Source: an uncultured Muribaculaceae bacterium
GTDB lineage: Bacteria; Bacteroidota; Bacteroidia; Bacteroidales; Muribaculaceae
NCBI GenBank assembly: GCA_910586895.1
Contig: CAJUIW010000003.1
Location: 62,001 to 126,000, forward strand
Length of the DNA stretch: 64,000 nt
Reading direction: 5' to 3'
Shown: piece by piece, positions 17,611 to 25,551 of the stretch
Layout of the letters: every line of letters begins with the position of its first letter
Numbering within the stretch: position 1 is the stretch's first letter
The notes under the pieces: generated by a model
Seen by the model: the letters and a program-made list of their open reading frames with translations, nothing else
What the model was told of the DNA's origin: nothing
The model's database searches: none
Program-made: the position numbers and the translations under genes

Positions 17611-18603
17611 ATGGCAGTAACAATGGCAGAAATCACCAAGCTCCGCAATCTTACAAGCGCGGGCCTGATGGACTGCAAAAAAGCTCTCGCCGAAACTGAC
17701 GGCGACATCGAAGCCGCTGTTGAGATTCTCCGTAAGAAAGGACAGGCCGTAGCCGCCAAGCGTGAGGACCGTCAGGCCTCAGAAGGTTGCGTGGTTTCAC
17801 GCAACGACGGCAACTTCGCCGCTATTCTTGCCCTCAACTGCGAAACTGACTTCGTGGCTAAGAACGCCGGCTTCGTGGCCCTGACCAACAAGCTCATGGA
17901 CCTCGCAATGGCCAACCGCGTCAAGACAGCCGACGAACTCAAGGCTCTCGTTGTCGACGGCCAGACTGTAGCTGACCTCATCACCGAGGAAAGCGGCAAG
18001 ACAGGCGAAAAGACTGAGATTGGCGCTTACGAAGTAGTTGAAGCTCCCACAACCGCAGCTTACAACCACTTCAACAACAAGCTCGCTGCAATCGTAGGTT
18101 TCAACCTTGAGAACGTAGACGCTCAGATCGGCCGCGAAATCTGCATGCAGATCGCATCGATGAACCCCGTAGCCGTTTCACGCGAAGACGTGCCCCAGGC
18201 CACTATCGATGCCGAAATCAGCGTAGCTGTTGAAAAGACCAAGCAGGAACTCGTGAAGAAGGCAGTTGACGCCGCTCTTAACAAAGCCGGCCTCAACCCC
18301 AACCACTTCGACTCAGAGGACCACATCGAATCAAACATGAGCAAGGGCTGGATCACAGCTGAAGAAGCTGAAAAAGGCCGTGCAATCATCAAGGAAGCTG
18401 CCGCCGCCAAGGCCGCTAACCTTCCTGAACAGATGATTCAGAACATCGCTCAGGGCCGTCTGAACAAGTTCTTCAAGGAATCATGCCTCATGGAACAGGA
18501 ATATGTTCAGGATGGCAAGATCACCGTAGGACAGTTCCTCGACCAGACTCAGAAGGGTCTTGTAGCCGTTGCTTTCAAGCGCGTAAACCTCAATCAGGAC
18601 TAA
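17611..18603 (+). CDS. tsf: Translation elongation factor Ts
   Basis: 330-residue guanine exchange factor for EF-Tu. The UBA-like N-terminus contains LRNLTSAGLMDCKKAL; the core domain has the TDFVAKN motif (residues ~72-78) that displaces Mg and GDP in EF-Tu. It is longer than E. coli EF-Ts (283 residues), with the extra length in the second core subdomain. A strong terminator follows at 18629, ending the ribosomal operon. Confidence 0.97.
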   Translation: MAVTMAEITKLRNLTSAGLMDCKKALAETDGDIEAAVEILRKKGQAVAAKREDRQASEGCVVSRNDGNFAAILALNCETDFVAKNAGFVALTNKLMDLAMANRVKTADELKALVVDGQTVADLITEESGKTGEKTEIGAYEVVEAPTTAAYNHFNNKLAAIVGFNLENVDAQIGREICMQIASMNPVAVSREDVPQATIDAEISVAVEKTKQELVKKAVDAALNKAGLNPNHFDSEDHIESNMSKGWITAEEAEKGRAIIKEAAAAKAANLPEQMIQNIAQGRLNKFFKESCLMEQEYVQDGKITVGQFLDQTQKGLVAVAFKRVNLNQD

Positions 18604-18628
18604 TCCAACAGATCTGATATAAGCCGAT

Positions 18629-18661
18629 AGGCTGCCTAACTGATGTTAGGCAGCCTATTTT
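18629..18661 (+). terminator. Intrinsic terminator after tsf
   Basis: Perfect 12-bp stem AGGCTGCCTAAC (18629-18640) with GTTAGGCAGCCT (18645-18656), TGAT loop, then ATTTT. Confidence 0.9.
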
Positions 18662-19355
18662 CATATCTGCCCTCCGGCTTCACAAAAAAGGAACTTCGGT
18701 TGGCGCACCTGCAAAGGTGCGGTTAATGATATAGAGTGGGCCGAGCCAGTCAAGGCGAGACCCACGGAACGAGATTATGATAAACGATTTTCTGAAAGAA
18801 AACTTTATATCCCATAATACGACTGTTTCCGATTGAAAGTTATCTTTCAGATAATTCTGTGCGTGGTGTCCGATACCGTGGGACTCGCTTTCAGCTCGGC
18901 CCACGGCTATCTCGTGAATGAACCTTTCAGGTTCCCTATACAGATGCGTCTGATACATGCCAAAGGCATGGCCCTACAAGATGAATGAACCGTTCAGGTC
19001 CCCTGCGCATGCGGTCATCTGCGTGCATGGCAGAGCCTCGGAGAGGCGGATTAGATTTGAACCCCACTTCAAGTCCGTCAGGACGAGGAGTGGCGATAAA
19101 ACGGAATAGATACGGTTATGCCCTCGAAGTGGGCTGTTATCCGTATCAGGTTAATAACAGGCATCTTCGAAGCCATACTGCTGCGGGAGGGCCTATGCCC
19201 CGCTCCTCGCTTTCAGCTCGAAGAGGGGTTCTACTCAACCCGCATCTTCGATGCTTTCATGACCATTGATGCTCCTGCATCGTATGCAATCCGTAGGGTA
19301 CATGCCTCCGGCTACAGCACACGCCTGATACACAGAATTATGGATCCGCCGGAGG
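18662..19355. repeat. Gene-free region of clustered hairpins and short repeats
   Basis: About 690 bases with no credible gene on either strand. Small hairpins with 3-4 base loops: GCACCT-GCAA-AGGTGC (18705-18720), GAACCT-TTC-AGGTTC (18920-18934), CATGCC-AAA-GGCATG (18956-18970), GCCTC-GGA-GAGGC (19035-19047), GTCC-GTCA-GGAC (19073-19084), GCATC-TTC-GATGC (19242-19254), GATGC-TCCT-GCATC (19268-19281). GATACGG/CCGTATC bracket 19109-19147. Direct repeats: GAATGAACC-N-TTCAGGT near 18916 and 18983, and CTCGCTTTCAGCTCG at 18884-18898 and 19206-19220. An 8-bp inverted repeat (19321-19328, 19356-19363) ends at the stop codon of the acyl-CoA ligase. This may be a dispersed palindromic element, a decayed mobile element or a structured RNA. 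Confidence 0.6.
18736..18904. repeat. Long nested inverted repeat within the hairpin region
   Basis: Outer arms GTGGGCCGAGC (18736-18746) and GCTCGGCCCAC (18894-18904) are perfect over 11 bp. Inner arms CGAGACCCACGG (18756-18767) and CCGTGGGACTCG (18876-18887) match with one mismatch. A third pair, CTGAAAGA (18792-18799) and TCTTTCAG (18843-18850), lies inside. All three are nested in register, so the 169 bases can fold into one long interrupted hairpin. Confidence 0.7.
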
Positions 19356-21164
19356 TCAGGCGTCGTACATTTCGTCGATCTGACGGGCGTAGCGCTTGTA
19401 GAGGACGGGGCGTTTTATCTTGAGGGTGTTGGTGAGTTCACCGGCTTCCATGGTAAATTCATGGGGAAGAAGCGTGAATTTCTTGATACGCTCAAATGAA
19501 GCGAAGTCGCGCTGCAGATTCTCGATACGCTCGGCAAACATGCGGCGGATGGCCGGATTCTTCACAAGTTCGTCAAGATCAGCGTAGCTTATATTCTGGC
19601 TGGAGGCATAGCGTTTGAGCGCCTCGAAGGCCGGCACAATAAGGGCTGTGACATACTTACGCTGGTCGCCTATTATGGCAACCTGCTCTATCATCGGATC
19701 CTCGCCCAGACGGCTCTCAAGAGCCTGCGGGGCGATGTACTTGCCGTTGGAAGTCTTGAAGAGGTCCTTGATGCGTTCGGTAAGCACCAATGCGTGCGAT
19801 TCGTCGAAGTATCCGGCATCGCCTGTGCGGAACCATCCGTCAGCGGTAAATGCTTCGGCCGTGGCCTCCGGTTTATTGAAATACTCGCGCATGACGGTAG
19901 GCGATTTTATCTGAATCTCGGAGTCCTCGCCTATACGCACCTCTATGCCGTCAAGCACAGTGCCTATAGAACCTATCACGTAGCCCACTTCGGGGAAGCA
20001 GCTCACGGTGGCTGTGGTTTCACTCAGGCCGTAGCCAATCACGATATTGATACCGCATGAATGGAAGAATTCAACGATGCCGGCCGACAGCGGAGCTCCG
20101 GCAGTAGGGAATATATTTCCATTCTCCACCCCTATGACACGCTGCATGGGATAGAATACTTTCTTGTAAAAGAAGCGGTAGCGGGTTTCAAGCCACCAGG
20201 GCACTTTACGTCCAAGGCGCTTATACTCCAGATTGCGCCGACGTCCTGTCTTCAGCGCCTGCCGTGCAACCCATCGGCTCACGGGATTCATGCGGGCTAT
20301 CTTGTCCTGGACAGCTGTGTACACCTTTTCCCAGAATCGGGGTACGGAGCACATGCATGTGGGACGCCGCTCGGTGATGGTCTGCTGTATGGCGCGTGGA
20401 TCAAGATTGACCGATACACGCATGCCGAGCCACAGACAGAGGTATGTCCATGCCTTTTCAAAGATATGGCTCAGCGGGAGGAAGCAGAGCGATGTATCGC
20501 TGTCGGAGAGCATGGTGAGGCGGCGACGGTTAAATACCAATGCCGTATCAAAACAGGAGTGCGGCAGCACGGCTCCCTTAGGCTCGCCGGTAGTGCCGGA
20601 AGTGTAGATAATTGTAGCGATGTCCGATGCCGATGCACTCTTACTGCGGGCTTCAACTACCGGCTTGGCCTTATCACGGGCCTCACGCCCCAAGTCCATC
20701 AGACGGCTGAACGATATGGCGCGGTCCGACATGCCGGTCACGGCCGATGGGTCATAAACCACGATAAGCTTCAATGACGGACACTGCTCCATGGCCTTCA
20801 ATGCTATGGAATACTGCTTGTCATCACCGACAAACAGGATAGAAGCGGAACAGTCGTTGACGATATACACCACCTGCTCGGCAGAACTGGTGGAATAAAT
20901 CGACACCGGTACGGCACGGTTGGCATAGGCGGCAAAGTCAGTTATCAGAATTTCCGGGCGGTTAGCCGAAAAAACAGCAATAGCTCCCTGCTCCTGAAGT
21001 CCAAGAGAAGCCAAAGCCCATGAAAGGAGGTCGACAGAGTGCTTGAATGAATTCCACGATGTAGGAACCCATCCGGACCCATCAGCCGCAGGCGCACAAA
21101 AAGCCTCACGCTCTCCGTAGCGAGCTGCTTGCTCGTTGACAAGTCCGGTCAGTATATTTGACAT
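19356..21164 (-). CDS. Long-chain fatty acid-CoA ligase (AMP-forming)
   Basis: 602-residue adenylate-forming enzyme that activates fatty acids with ATP and CoA. The P-loop-like motif is IIYTSGTTGEPKGAVL (about 185-200); VIGYGLSETTATVS is the second core motif and GWFRTGDAGYFDESH is the A8/hinge region, followed by LFKTSNGKYIAPQ with the catalytic lysine context. Similar in layout to FadD15-like ligases of Bacteroidetes. Single gene with its own promoter element (21194-21201), ending at the boundary of the hairpin region. Confidence 0.92.
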   Translation of the reverse strand: MSNILTGLVNEQAARYGEREAFCAPAADGSGWVPTSWNSFKHSVDLLSWALASLGLQEQGAIAVFSANRPEILITDFAAYANRAVPVSIYSTSSAEQVVYIVNDCSASILFVGDDKQYSIALKAMEQCPSLKLIVVYDPSAVTGMSDRAISFSRLMDLGREARDKAKPVVEARSKSASASDIATIIYTSGTTGEPKGAVLPHSCFDTALVFNRRRLTMLSDSDTSLCFLPLSHIFEKAWTYLCLWLGMRVSVNLDPRAIQQTITERRPTCMCSVPRFWEKVYTAVQDKIARMNPVSRWVARQALKTGRRRNLEYKRLGRKVPWWLETRYRFFYKKVFYPMQRVIGVENGNIFPTAGAPLSAGIVEFFHSCGINIVIGYGLSETTATVSCFPEVGYVIGSIGTVLDGIEVRIGEDSEIQIKSPTVMREYFNKPEATAEAFTADGWFRTGDAGYFDESHALVLTERIKDLFKTSNGKYIAPQALESRLGEDPMIEQVAIIGDQRKYVTALIVPAFEALKRYASSQNISYADLDELVKNPAIRRMFAERIENLQRDFASFERIKKFTLLPHEFTMEAGELTNTLKIKRPVLYKRYARQIDEMYDA

Positions 21165-21514
21165 TCTTACAAGTTTAAATCATGATTACAAGGCAAAGGT
21201 AGCGACTTTCCCTACTAAATTTAACAAAGCCAGTCATCAATTGGGGTTTCTGTTAACAAATGTTTCGTATTTCACACGGCATATTAACCGTCATTAACCA
21301 ATAGGAACTTATTTTTGGCAATCATGCCGCTTTATTAACAGAATCGAGGCCATGGCATAATTATAAATGAAAAAATATTAAAGTCCAGGCGGCGGATTAA
21401 ACGAATTTATTTTCCGGGCGTCATAACACTACAAGAATTCAAAAAACTGCTGCAGTACGAAACAAAACATAATAATTACTGATTTTAGAAACTAACATAA
21501 AAAATTTGACTATC
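21165..21514. other. AT-rich intergenic region with divergent control signals
   Basis: 350 bases between divergent genes. Apart from the promoter element of the acyl-CoA ligase at its left end I see no gene, no clear hairpin and no exact TAnnTTTG on the + strand for the gene at 21515. The length leaves room for an undetected promoter or long leader. Confidence 0.5.
21194..21201 (-). promoter_or_regulatory. -7 element for the acyl-CoA ligase
   Basis: The minus strand reads TACCTTTG, matching TAnnTTTG, about 30 bases before ATG 21164. A possible TTG at 21225-21227 (minus) is spaced 23 bases, slightly wide. Confidence 0.5.
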
Positions 21515-22096
21515 ATGAACAAAAAACTTATAGCTCTGGCTTCAGCCGCAATACTCCTTTGCTCAACTTCAGCTTTTGCCAAGGACAATCGCAAAGCCGA
21601 CAACAAACAGTGCCCCGCCACCGCCCAGTGTGACAAAAACGGAGCATGCCAGAACGGCATCTGCACCAATCAGTGCAATCCTAAGAAGGGTAAGAAGGAT
21701 GGTCGCAAGGACAACCGCAAAGCCGACAAGCAGCGGGCCGACCGCCAGAAAAAGAATGGTGCGATGAATCCCTTTGCCGGTCTTAACCTCACCGAGCAGC
21801 AGACTACAGCGCTTAAAGCTGTGCCTACTCCCCGCGAAGTGATGCAGGCTGCCCGCAAGAACCGTTCGACCACTGACAATCCCCGTGCCATAGCCCGCAC
21901 CGTACGCGCCGACTATCTTAAGAATGTGAAGAATATCCTCACTCCCCAGCAGTATCTCCAGTTTCTTGAAAACAATTATACCAACCAGATGTCGGCTCAG
22001 CCCGGCGGTATGAAAGGCCACAAGAACAAACAGAACGCCAAGCGTCAGGGAAAGGACAACTCACAGCGCCAGCAGGCTTACCGCAACAGCAAGTAA
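21515..22096 (+). CDS. Small secreted basic protein, Cys-containing, function unknown
   Basis: 193 residues; not a family I recognise with certainty. Signal peptide MNKKLIALASAAILLCSTSAFA, then a stretch with five cysteines (CPATAQCDKNGACQNGIC, then CNPKK), a strongly basic linker (KKGKKDGRKDNRKADKQ) and a helical segment (LNLTEQQTTALKAV and NILTPQQYLQFLENNY) reminiscent of the LTxxQ repeats of Spy/CpxP-type periplasmic chaperones. The tail is again Lys/Arg/Gln-rich. Start is ATG 21515; an in-frame TTG at 21506 was disregarded. Possibly a periplasmic binding or metal-handling protein; function unproven. Confidence 0.7.
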   Translation: MNKKLIALASAAILLCSTSAFAKDNRKADNKQCPATAQCDKNGACQNGICTNQCNPKKGKKDGRKDNRKADKQRADRQKKNGAMNPFAGLNLTEQQTTALKAVPTPREVMQAARKNRSTTDNPRAIARTVRADYLKNVKNILTPQQYLQFLENNYTNQMSAQPGGMKGHKNKQNAKRQGKDNSQRQQAYRNSK

Positions 22097-22127
22097 TAAA
22101 ATAATAGGACAATAAGTTAGGTAAAGT

Positions 22128-22172
22128 AATATCCGTCAACGCACATGCAGCGTCGGCGGATATTGTTTTTTT
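22128..22172. terminator. Terminator hairpin
   Basis: Stem AATATCCG (22128-22135) with CGGATATT (22157-22164), an inner AACGC/AGCGT extension, then a run of seven T (22166-22172). Also stands at the 3' side of the convergent GNAT gene. Confidence 0.75.
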
Positions 22173-22188
22173 CCCTGCCGGAAAGTAG

Positions 22189-23247
22189 TCAGTCAAGCAT
22201 CAGGCTCAGGTGAGGACGCACCGACGGTATTCCGATGATTTCGCCCATTCGTGGAGAGCTGAACACAAGTCGGTTCAGCACTTCAAGCGTCACGTCAAGA
22301 TCAAGATGGCCCGTGTATGAATCATCAATCGTCACCGCTCCGGATTCAACCCGGTAAATATGACTGTTTTCAGGCATAAGTCTGTCGGTGACCTTTATAA
22401 CAGATGCCCACTGAGGTGCTGACTCAGTCAGAGCCGACAGGCAGAGCTCCACATTGACTATACGGCCCATGCCGCGGGCATACAGACGCCGGCTGCCGTC
22501 GGCCGCCGGAGCCAACACGGTAAAGGGGCGGTCGGGATAATGGCGGCGCAGTTCACGCAGCGCAGCCTTACGGGTCCCGTCATCGCGGCCAAGAAGCTCT
22601 CGCACGGTTACCATATGAGGCGTAGCGGTAGCCCACGCCATGGCAGCTACATCATCATGGTCATCGGCCATCACCACGAATCTACCGTCGGGGTCCATAC
22701 GGAGGTCATCGAGGATATTCAGAAAGTCACGCTTCGAGTGAAGCACCATCCCGTCACGCGAACGTTCCATATCGGAAAAAGCCCGGTAAACATCATCGGA
22801 AAATGCATAGTCGACACTATGGTAATCCCCCTCTCCGGAAAAAGCATGCAGCGATGTGAACCGCTGACGGTCGACATAGAACACGGTGCTGAAGTCAAAC
22901 CTGTCATAGAAGAAATACAGCCAGTCATGAGCCGGAATAAGCGTGCAGAGCATATCGCCACGCTCGCGCGAAGCTATCAGAGCCTCACACATAAGCTGAC
23001 TCATATATCCGTTGCCTCGCGCACTACGGCGTGTGGCGGCGCCGGCCACGTAGCTGACACACACCTCACGGCTCCCGATAAGCATGGCATAACGCTGGAG
23101 CAGAAGCGAGCTTACCACCTTGCCGTTGCGCTCAAGCAGCATTCCGTCAGCATCGTTGTACACGCGGTCGAAATACATGTCCACATATTCACGCGAGTCG
23201 TTGAAGCACTCGCTCCATATCCGTTTGATTTCTTCTTTTCTGTTCAT
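22189..23247 (-). CDS. GNAT family N-acetyltransferase
   Basis: 352-residue acetyltransferase. The acetyl-CoA motif RSARGNGYMSQLMCEAL lies near residues 74-90, preceded by VSYVAGAATR (beta4 and A-motif). LIPAHDWLYFFYDRFDF follows. The C-terminal half (about 150-352) is a second, poorly conserved domain, an organisation similar to Eis-like proteins that pair GNAT domains with a sterol-carrier-like C-terminus. Substrate unknown. Single leftward gene between two terminators. Confidence 0.83.
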   Translation of the reverse strand: MNRKEEIKRIWSECFNDSREYVDMYFDRVYNDADGMLLERNGKVVSSLLLQRYAMLIGSREVCVSYVAGAATRRSARGNGYMSQLMCEALIASRERGDMLCTLIPAHDWLYFFYDRFDFSTVFYVDRQRFTSLHAFSGEGDYHSVDYAFSDDVYRAFSDMERSRDGMVLHSKRDFLNILDDLRMDPDGRFVVMADDHDDVAAMAWATATPHMVTVRELLGRDDGTRKAALRELRRHYPDRPFTVLAPAADGSRRLYARGMGRIVNVELCLSALTESAPQWASVIKVTDRLMPENSHIYRVESGAVTIDDSYTGHLDLDVTLEVLNRLVFSSPRMGEIIGIPSVRPHLSLMLD

Positions 23248-23286
23248 GCTATTCTAACACCGGCGGCTGCAAATAGGTTTGTACAG

Positions 23287-23320
23287 AAAGCGGCCCGGAG
23301 TATAATTTCCGGACCGCTTT
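23287..23320 (-). terminator. Terminator-like hairpin after the DUF4301 gene
   Basis: 13-bp stem AAAGCGGCCCGGA (23287-23299) and TCCGGACCGCTTT (23308-23320) with one G-U type position. It lies between the leftward DUF4301 and GNAT genes; the U-run on the minus strand is short. Confidence 0.6.
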
Positions 23321-23331
23321 ATTTTCGGTTA

Positions 23332-24855
23332 TCAGCCCTGATGCGCCGGGCGCAGCAGGTCGTTGACTGTCTTTACGGGATTAAATGTTGCGATAGGCAC
23401 TTCCACGAACGCTGTGTTCCAGTCGCTCATGGCACCGTTCCAGAGGCCGGGAAGCTCCAGAGCACGGAGAGCGCGGCCATGGCTTGACTTCTCGGAGATG
23501 AATCCTGTAGCGGGATCAACATGCTGTGTGAGATCAAACTTTGTACCGTCATGACGGCGTACGTAGCATACCAGATCAACCGGGTTGAAGTGAGTGGCGG
23601 TAGAAAGCATACGTACATAATCGGGATTGTTCTTGTCTATCTGGTGGCTTTCCAGAATCTGCAGCGAAGCCGATCCGTCGGGGTTATATGCTATGAACGG
23701 ACCTCCGCCGGGTTCGCCTTCGTTGCGCACCATTCCGCACACACGCAACGGCCGGCTCAACTTGCCATGCAGGTATATCGCAACCTCGGTATCGTTCATA
23801 CCGTCAATGGAGCGGTCCGTAACGGAGAATGTGAAGTGGAGGAATTTGAGCATTTCCTGAAGCGTGCCGCGGGTATAATCGCCGGTGCCGAGGAGTGTCA
23901 GATAATGCTCTATGGTGTCATGGAGCTGCATCAGGTAGCCTCCGAGCACCTGCTTGTAGCGCACTGTGGCGTCACGCTTCGAATCGGGCACCACATTGTC
24001 GATATTCTTGATGAACACTACAGCCGAGTCAATATCATTGAGGTTCTCAATCAGAGCGCCATGACCGCCGGGACGGAACAGCAGATGCCCATCCTCAACA
24101 AACGGGGTGTTGTCAGGATTGACTGCCACGGTATCGGTAGAGGGTTTCTGCTCGCTGAGCGACACCTCGAACTTCACACCCTTGCGGGCCTCTACTTCAG
24201 GTATGGCCTCGGCAAGTTTCTGCTCAAACAGCTTGCGGTGATTGGCCGATACTGTGAAATGCAGGCGCACCACACCGGCATTGTTGGCCGCCGTCTGGGC
24301 GCCCTCGGTGAGCTGCTCCTCAAGTGGTGTGCGGCTGCCGCCTTCATAGGTGTGGAACTTCAGAAGGCCTTTGGGCAGACCGCCGTAGTTCATTCCTTCA
24401 GGCTTGATGATGGCAGCTATCAGCTCCTTGTAGCGGCCTTCAGCCTTGAGCTGCTCCACATCGGCGTTATAGAGGCGGCGTGTGGTGTCATTAAGCTCGG
24501 CTATGAACGGGAGCTTGTCAGATGCCTCAATAAGAGCGGCCACGTCGCTTCCACCGGCAGGAACGGCGTCAGGACCGTCGACAAATTCAAACAATGCCTT
24601 GAACATGCGTGAGGCAGCACCTGAGGCGGGAACGAACTTCGTCACGTCGCCACCATCGGAAAGATACTGTTCCCAACGACGGCGGGCAGCCTCCTCCTCT
24701 TCCGGAGAGAGCACGGTGATGCCCTGCCCCGGGCGGGCGGCATCAAGAATTTTCAAATAAGGGAATCCAGTACGGAAGCGTTCAAGCTGCGCTTCAATCT
24801 GTTCGGGAGCTATGCCTTTGGCTTCAAGCTCTTTCAAATCGTCGGGACTTAACAT
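23332..24855 (-). CDS. DUF4301 family protein
   Basis: 507-residue cytoplasmic protein that I recognise as the DUF4301 family, largely confined to Bacteroidetes; its function is not established. Characteristic stretches: KFVPASGAASRMFKALFEF (about 80-98), GGLPKGLLKFHTY, HLLFRPGGHGALIENLNDIDSAVVFIKNIDNV, and GMVRNEGEPGGGPF. The glycine-rich blocks resemble nucleotidyltransferase or sugar-phosphate uridylyltransferase loops, so a nucleotide-binding enzyme is a reasonable guess only. Monocistronic, with a -7 element at 24895-24902 and a hairpin downstream. Confidence 0.85.
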   Translation of the reverse strand: MLSPDDLKELEAKGIAPEQIEAQLERFRTGFPYLKILDAARPGQGITVLSPEEEEAARRRWEQYLSDGGDVTKFVPASGAASRMFKALFEFVDGPDAVPAGGSDVAALIEASDKLPFIAELNDTTRRLYNADVEQLKAEGRYKELIAAIIKPEGMNYGGLPKGLLKFHTYEGGSRTPLEEQLTEGAQTAANNAGVVRLHFTVSANHRKLFEQKLAEAIPEVEARKGVKFEVSLSEQKPSTDTVAVNPDNTPFVEDGHLLFRPGGHGALIENLNDIDSAVVFIKNIDNVVPDSKRDATVRYKQVLGGYLMQLHDTIEHYLTLLGTGDYTRGTLQEMLKFLHFTFSVTDRSIDGMNDTEVAIYLHGKLSRPLRVCGMVRNEGEPGGGPFIAYNPDGSASLQILESHQIDKNNPDYVRMLSTATHFNPVDLVCYVRRHDGTKFDLTQHVDPATGFISEKSSHGRALRALELPGLWNGAMSDWNTAFVEVPIATFNPVKTVNDLLRPAHQG

Positions 24856-24894
24856 ATCAGTATTTTACTTTTTTGGTATAGATTTTTCGTTCCC

Positions 24895-24902
24895 CAAATC
24901 TA
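24895..24902 (-). promoter_or_regulatory. -7 element for the DUF4301 gene
   Basis: The minus strand reads TAGATTTG, matching TAnnTTTG, 39 bases before ATG 24855. Confidence 0.4.
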
Positions 24903-24966
24903 ACCATTTTTTATCGCTTTATCATTCATTCCGACCAACTTTTTTTCCCTCGGCGCAAAAAAACAT

Positions 24967-24974
24967 TAACTTTG
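24967..24974 (+). promoter_or_regulatory. -7 element close to the Sua5/YrdC start
   Basis: TAACTTTG matches TAnnTTTG; only 7 bases separate it from ATG 24982, so the mRNA would be leaderless or nearly so. Confidence 0.5.
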
Positions 24975-24981
24975 CATTCGT

Positions 24982-25551
24982 ATGACACTGAAAGATGATA
25001 TTGAAGCCGCTGTAGCATGCATGCGGCAGGGTGGCGTTATCCTTTACCCTACGGATACAGTATGGGGTATCGGATGCGATGCCACACGCACAGATGCCGT
25101 GCAGCGTATATTTGAAATCAAGCACCGGGCTGAGTCAAAGGCCCTGATTGCGCTCGTCAATTCGCGGGATATGCTTGAACGCTACGTGGAGTCGCTTCCT
25201 GATGTGGCCTGGGAGCTTATGAGCCTGTCGGAGCGCCCCCTCACAGCCGTGCTTGACGGGGCATGCGGCCTGTCAGCCGCCATGACCGGTGCCGACGGTA
25301 CGGTAGGAATCCGCCTTACCGCCGAGGCCTACTCTTCAGGGTTGTGCCGGCGTCTGCGCCGTCCGGTAGTCTCGACATCGGCCAACATCAGCGGCCAGCC
25401 ATCGCCGGCAATATTTAGCGAAATATCACACGACATTATCGACGCCGTGGACTATGTGGCGTCATACCGTCGCGACGACACCTCACGCAGCAGGCCGTCG
25501 GCCGTGGTGCGCATAGCATCGGACCTAACCGTAAAGATACTACGCCAGTGA
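24982..25551 (+). CDS. Threonylcarbamoyl-AMP synthase (Sua5/YciO/YrdC family)
   Basis: 189-residue enzyme that makes threonylcarbamoyl-AMP from threonine, bicarbonate and ATP for the t6A37 modification of ANN-decoding tRNAs. GGVILYPTDTVWGIGCDA, KHRAESKALIALV (KxR substrate clamp) and STSANISGQPSP (SxN) are the family motifs. Only the YrdC domain is present; the Sua5 C-terminal domain is absent. A YciO-type paralogue cannot be excluded. The stop overlaps the GTG start of the next gene by 4 bases. Confidence 0.9.
   Translation: MTLKDDIEAAVACMRQGGVILYPTDTVWGIGCDATRTDAVQRIFEIKHRAESKALIALVNSRDMLERYVESLPDVAWELMSLSERPLTAVLDGACGLSAAMTGADGTVGIRLTAEAYSSGLCRRLRRPVVSTSANISGQPSPAIFSEISHDIIDAVDYVASYRRDDTSRSRPSAVVRIASDLTVKILRQ

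Noticed and set aside
18985..19423. Short open frames (94-101 codons) in the hairpin region
   Set aside because: They run across hairpins and repeats, have no family similarity, and one runs into the acyl-CoA ligase on the opposite strand.
23521..24612. 363-codon open frame antisense to the DUF4301 gene
   Set aside because: Mirror of the codon bias of the minus-strand gene; no recognisable motif or promoter.
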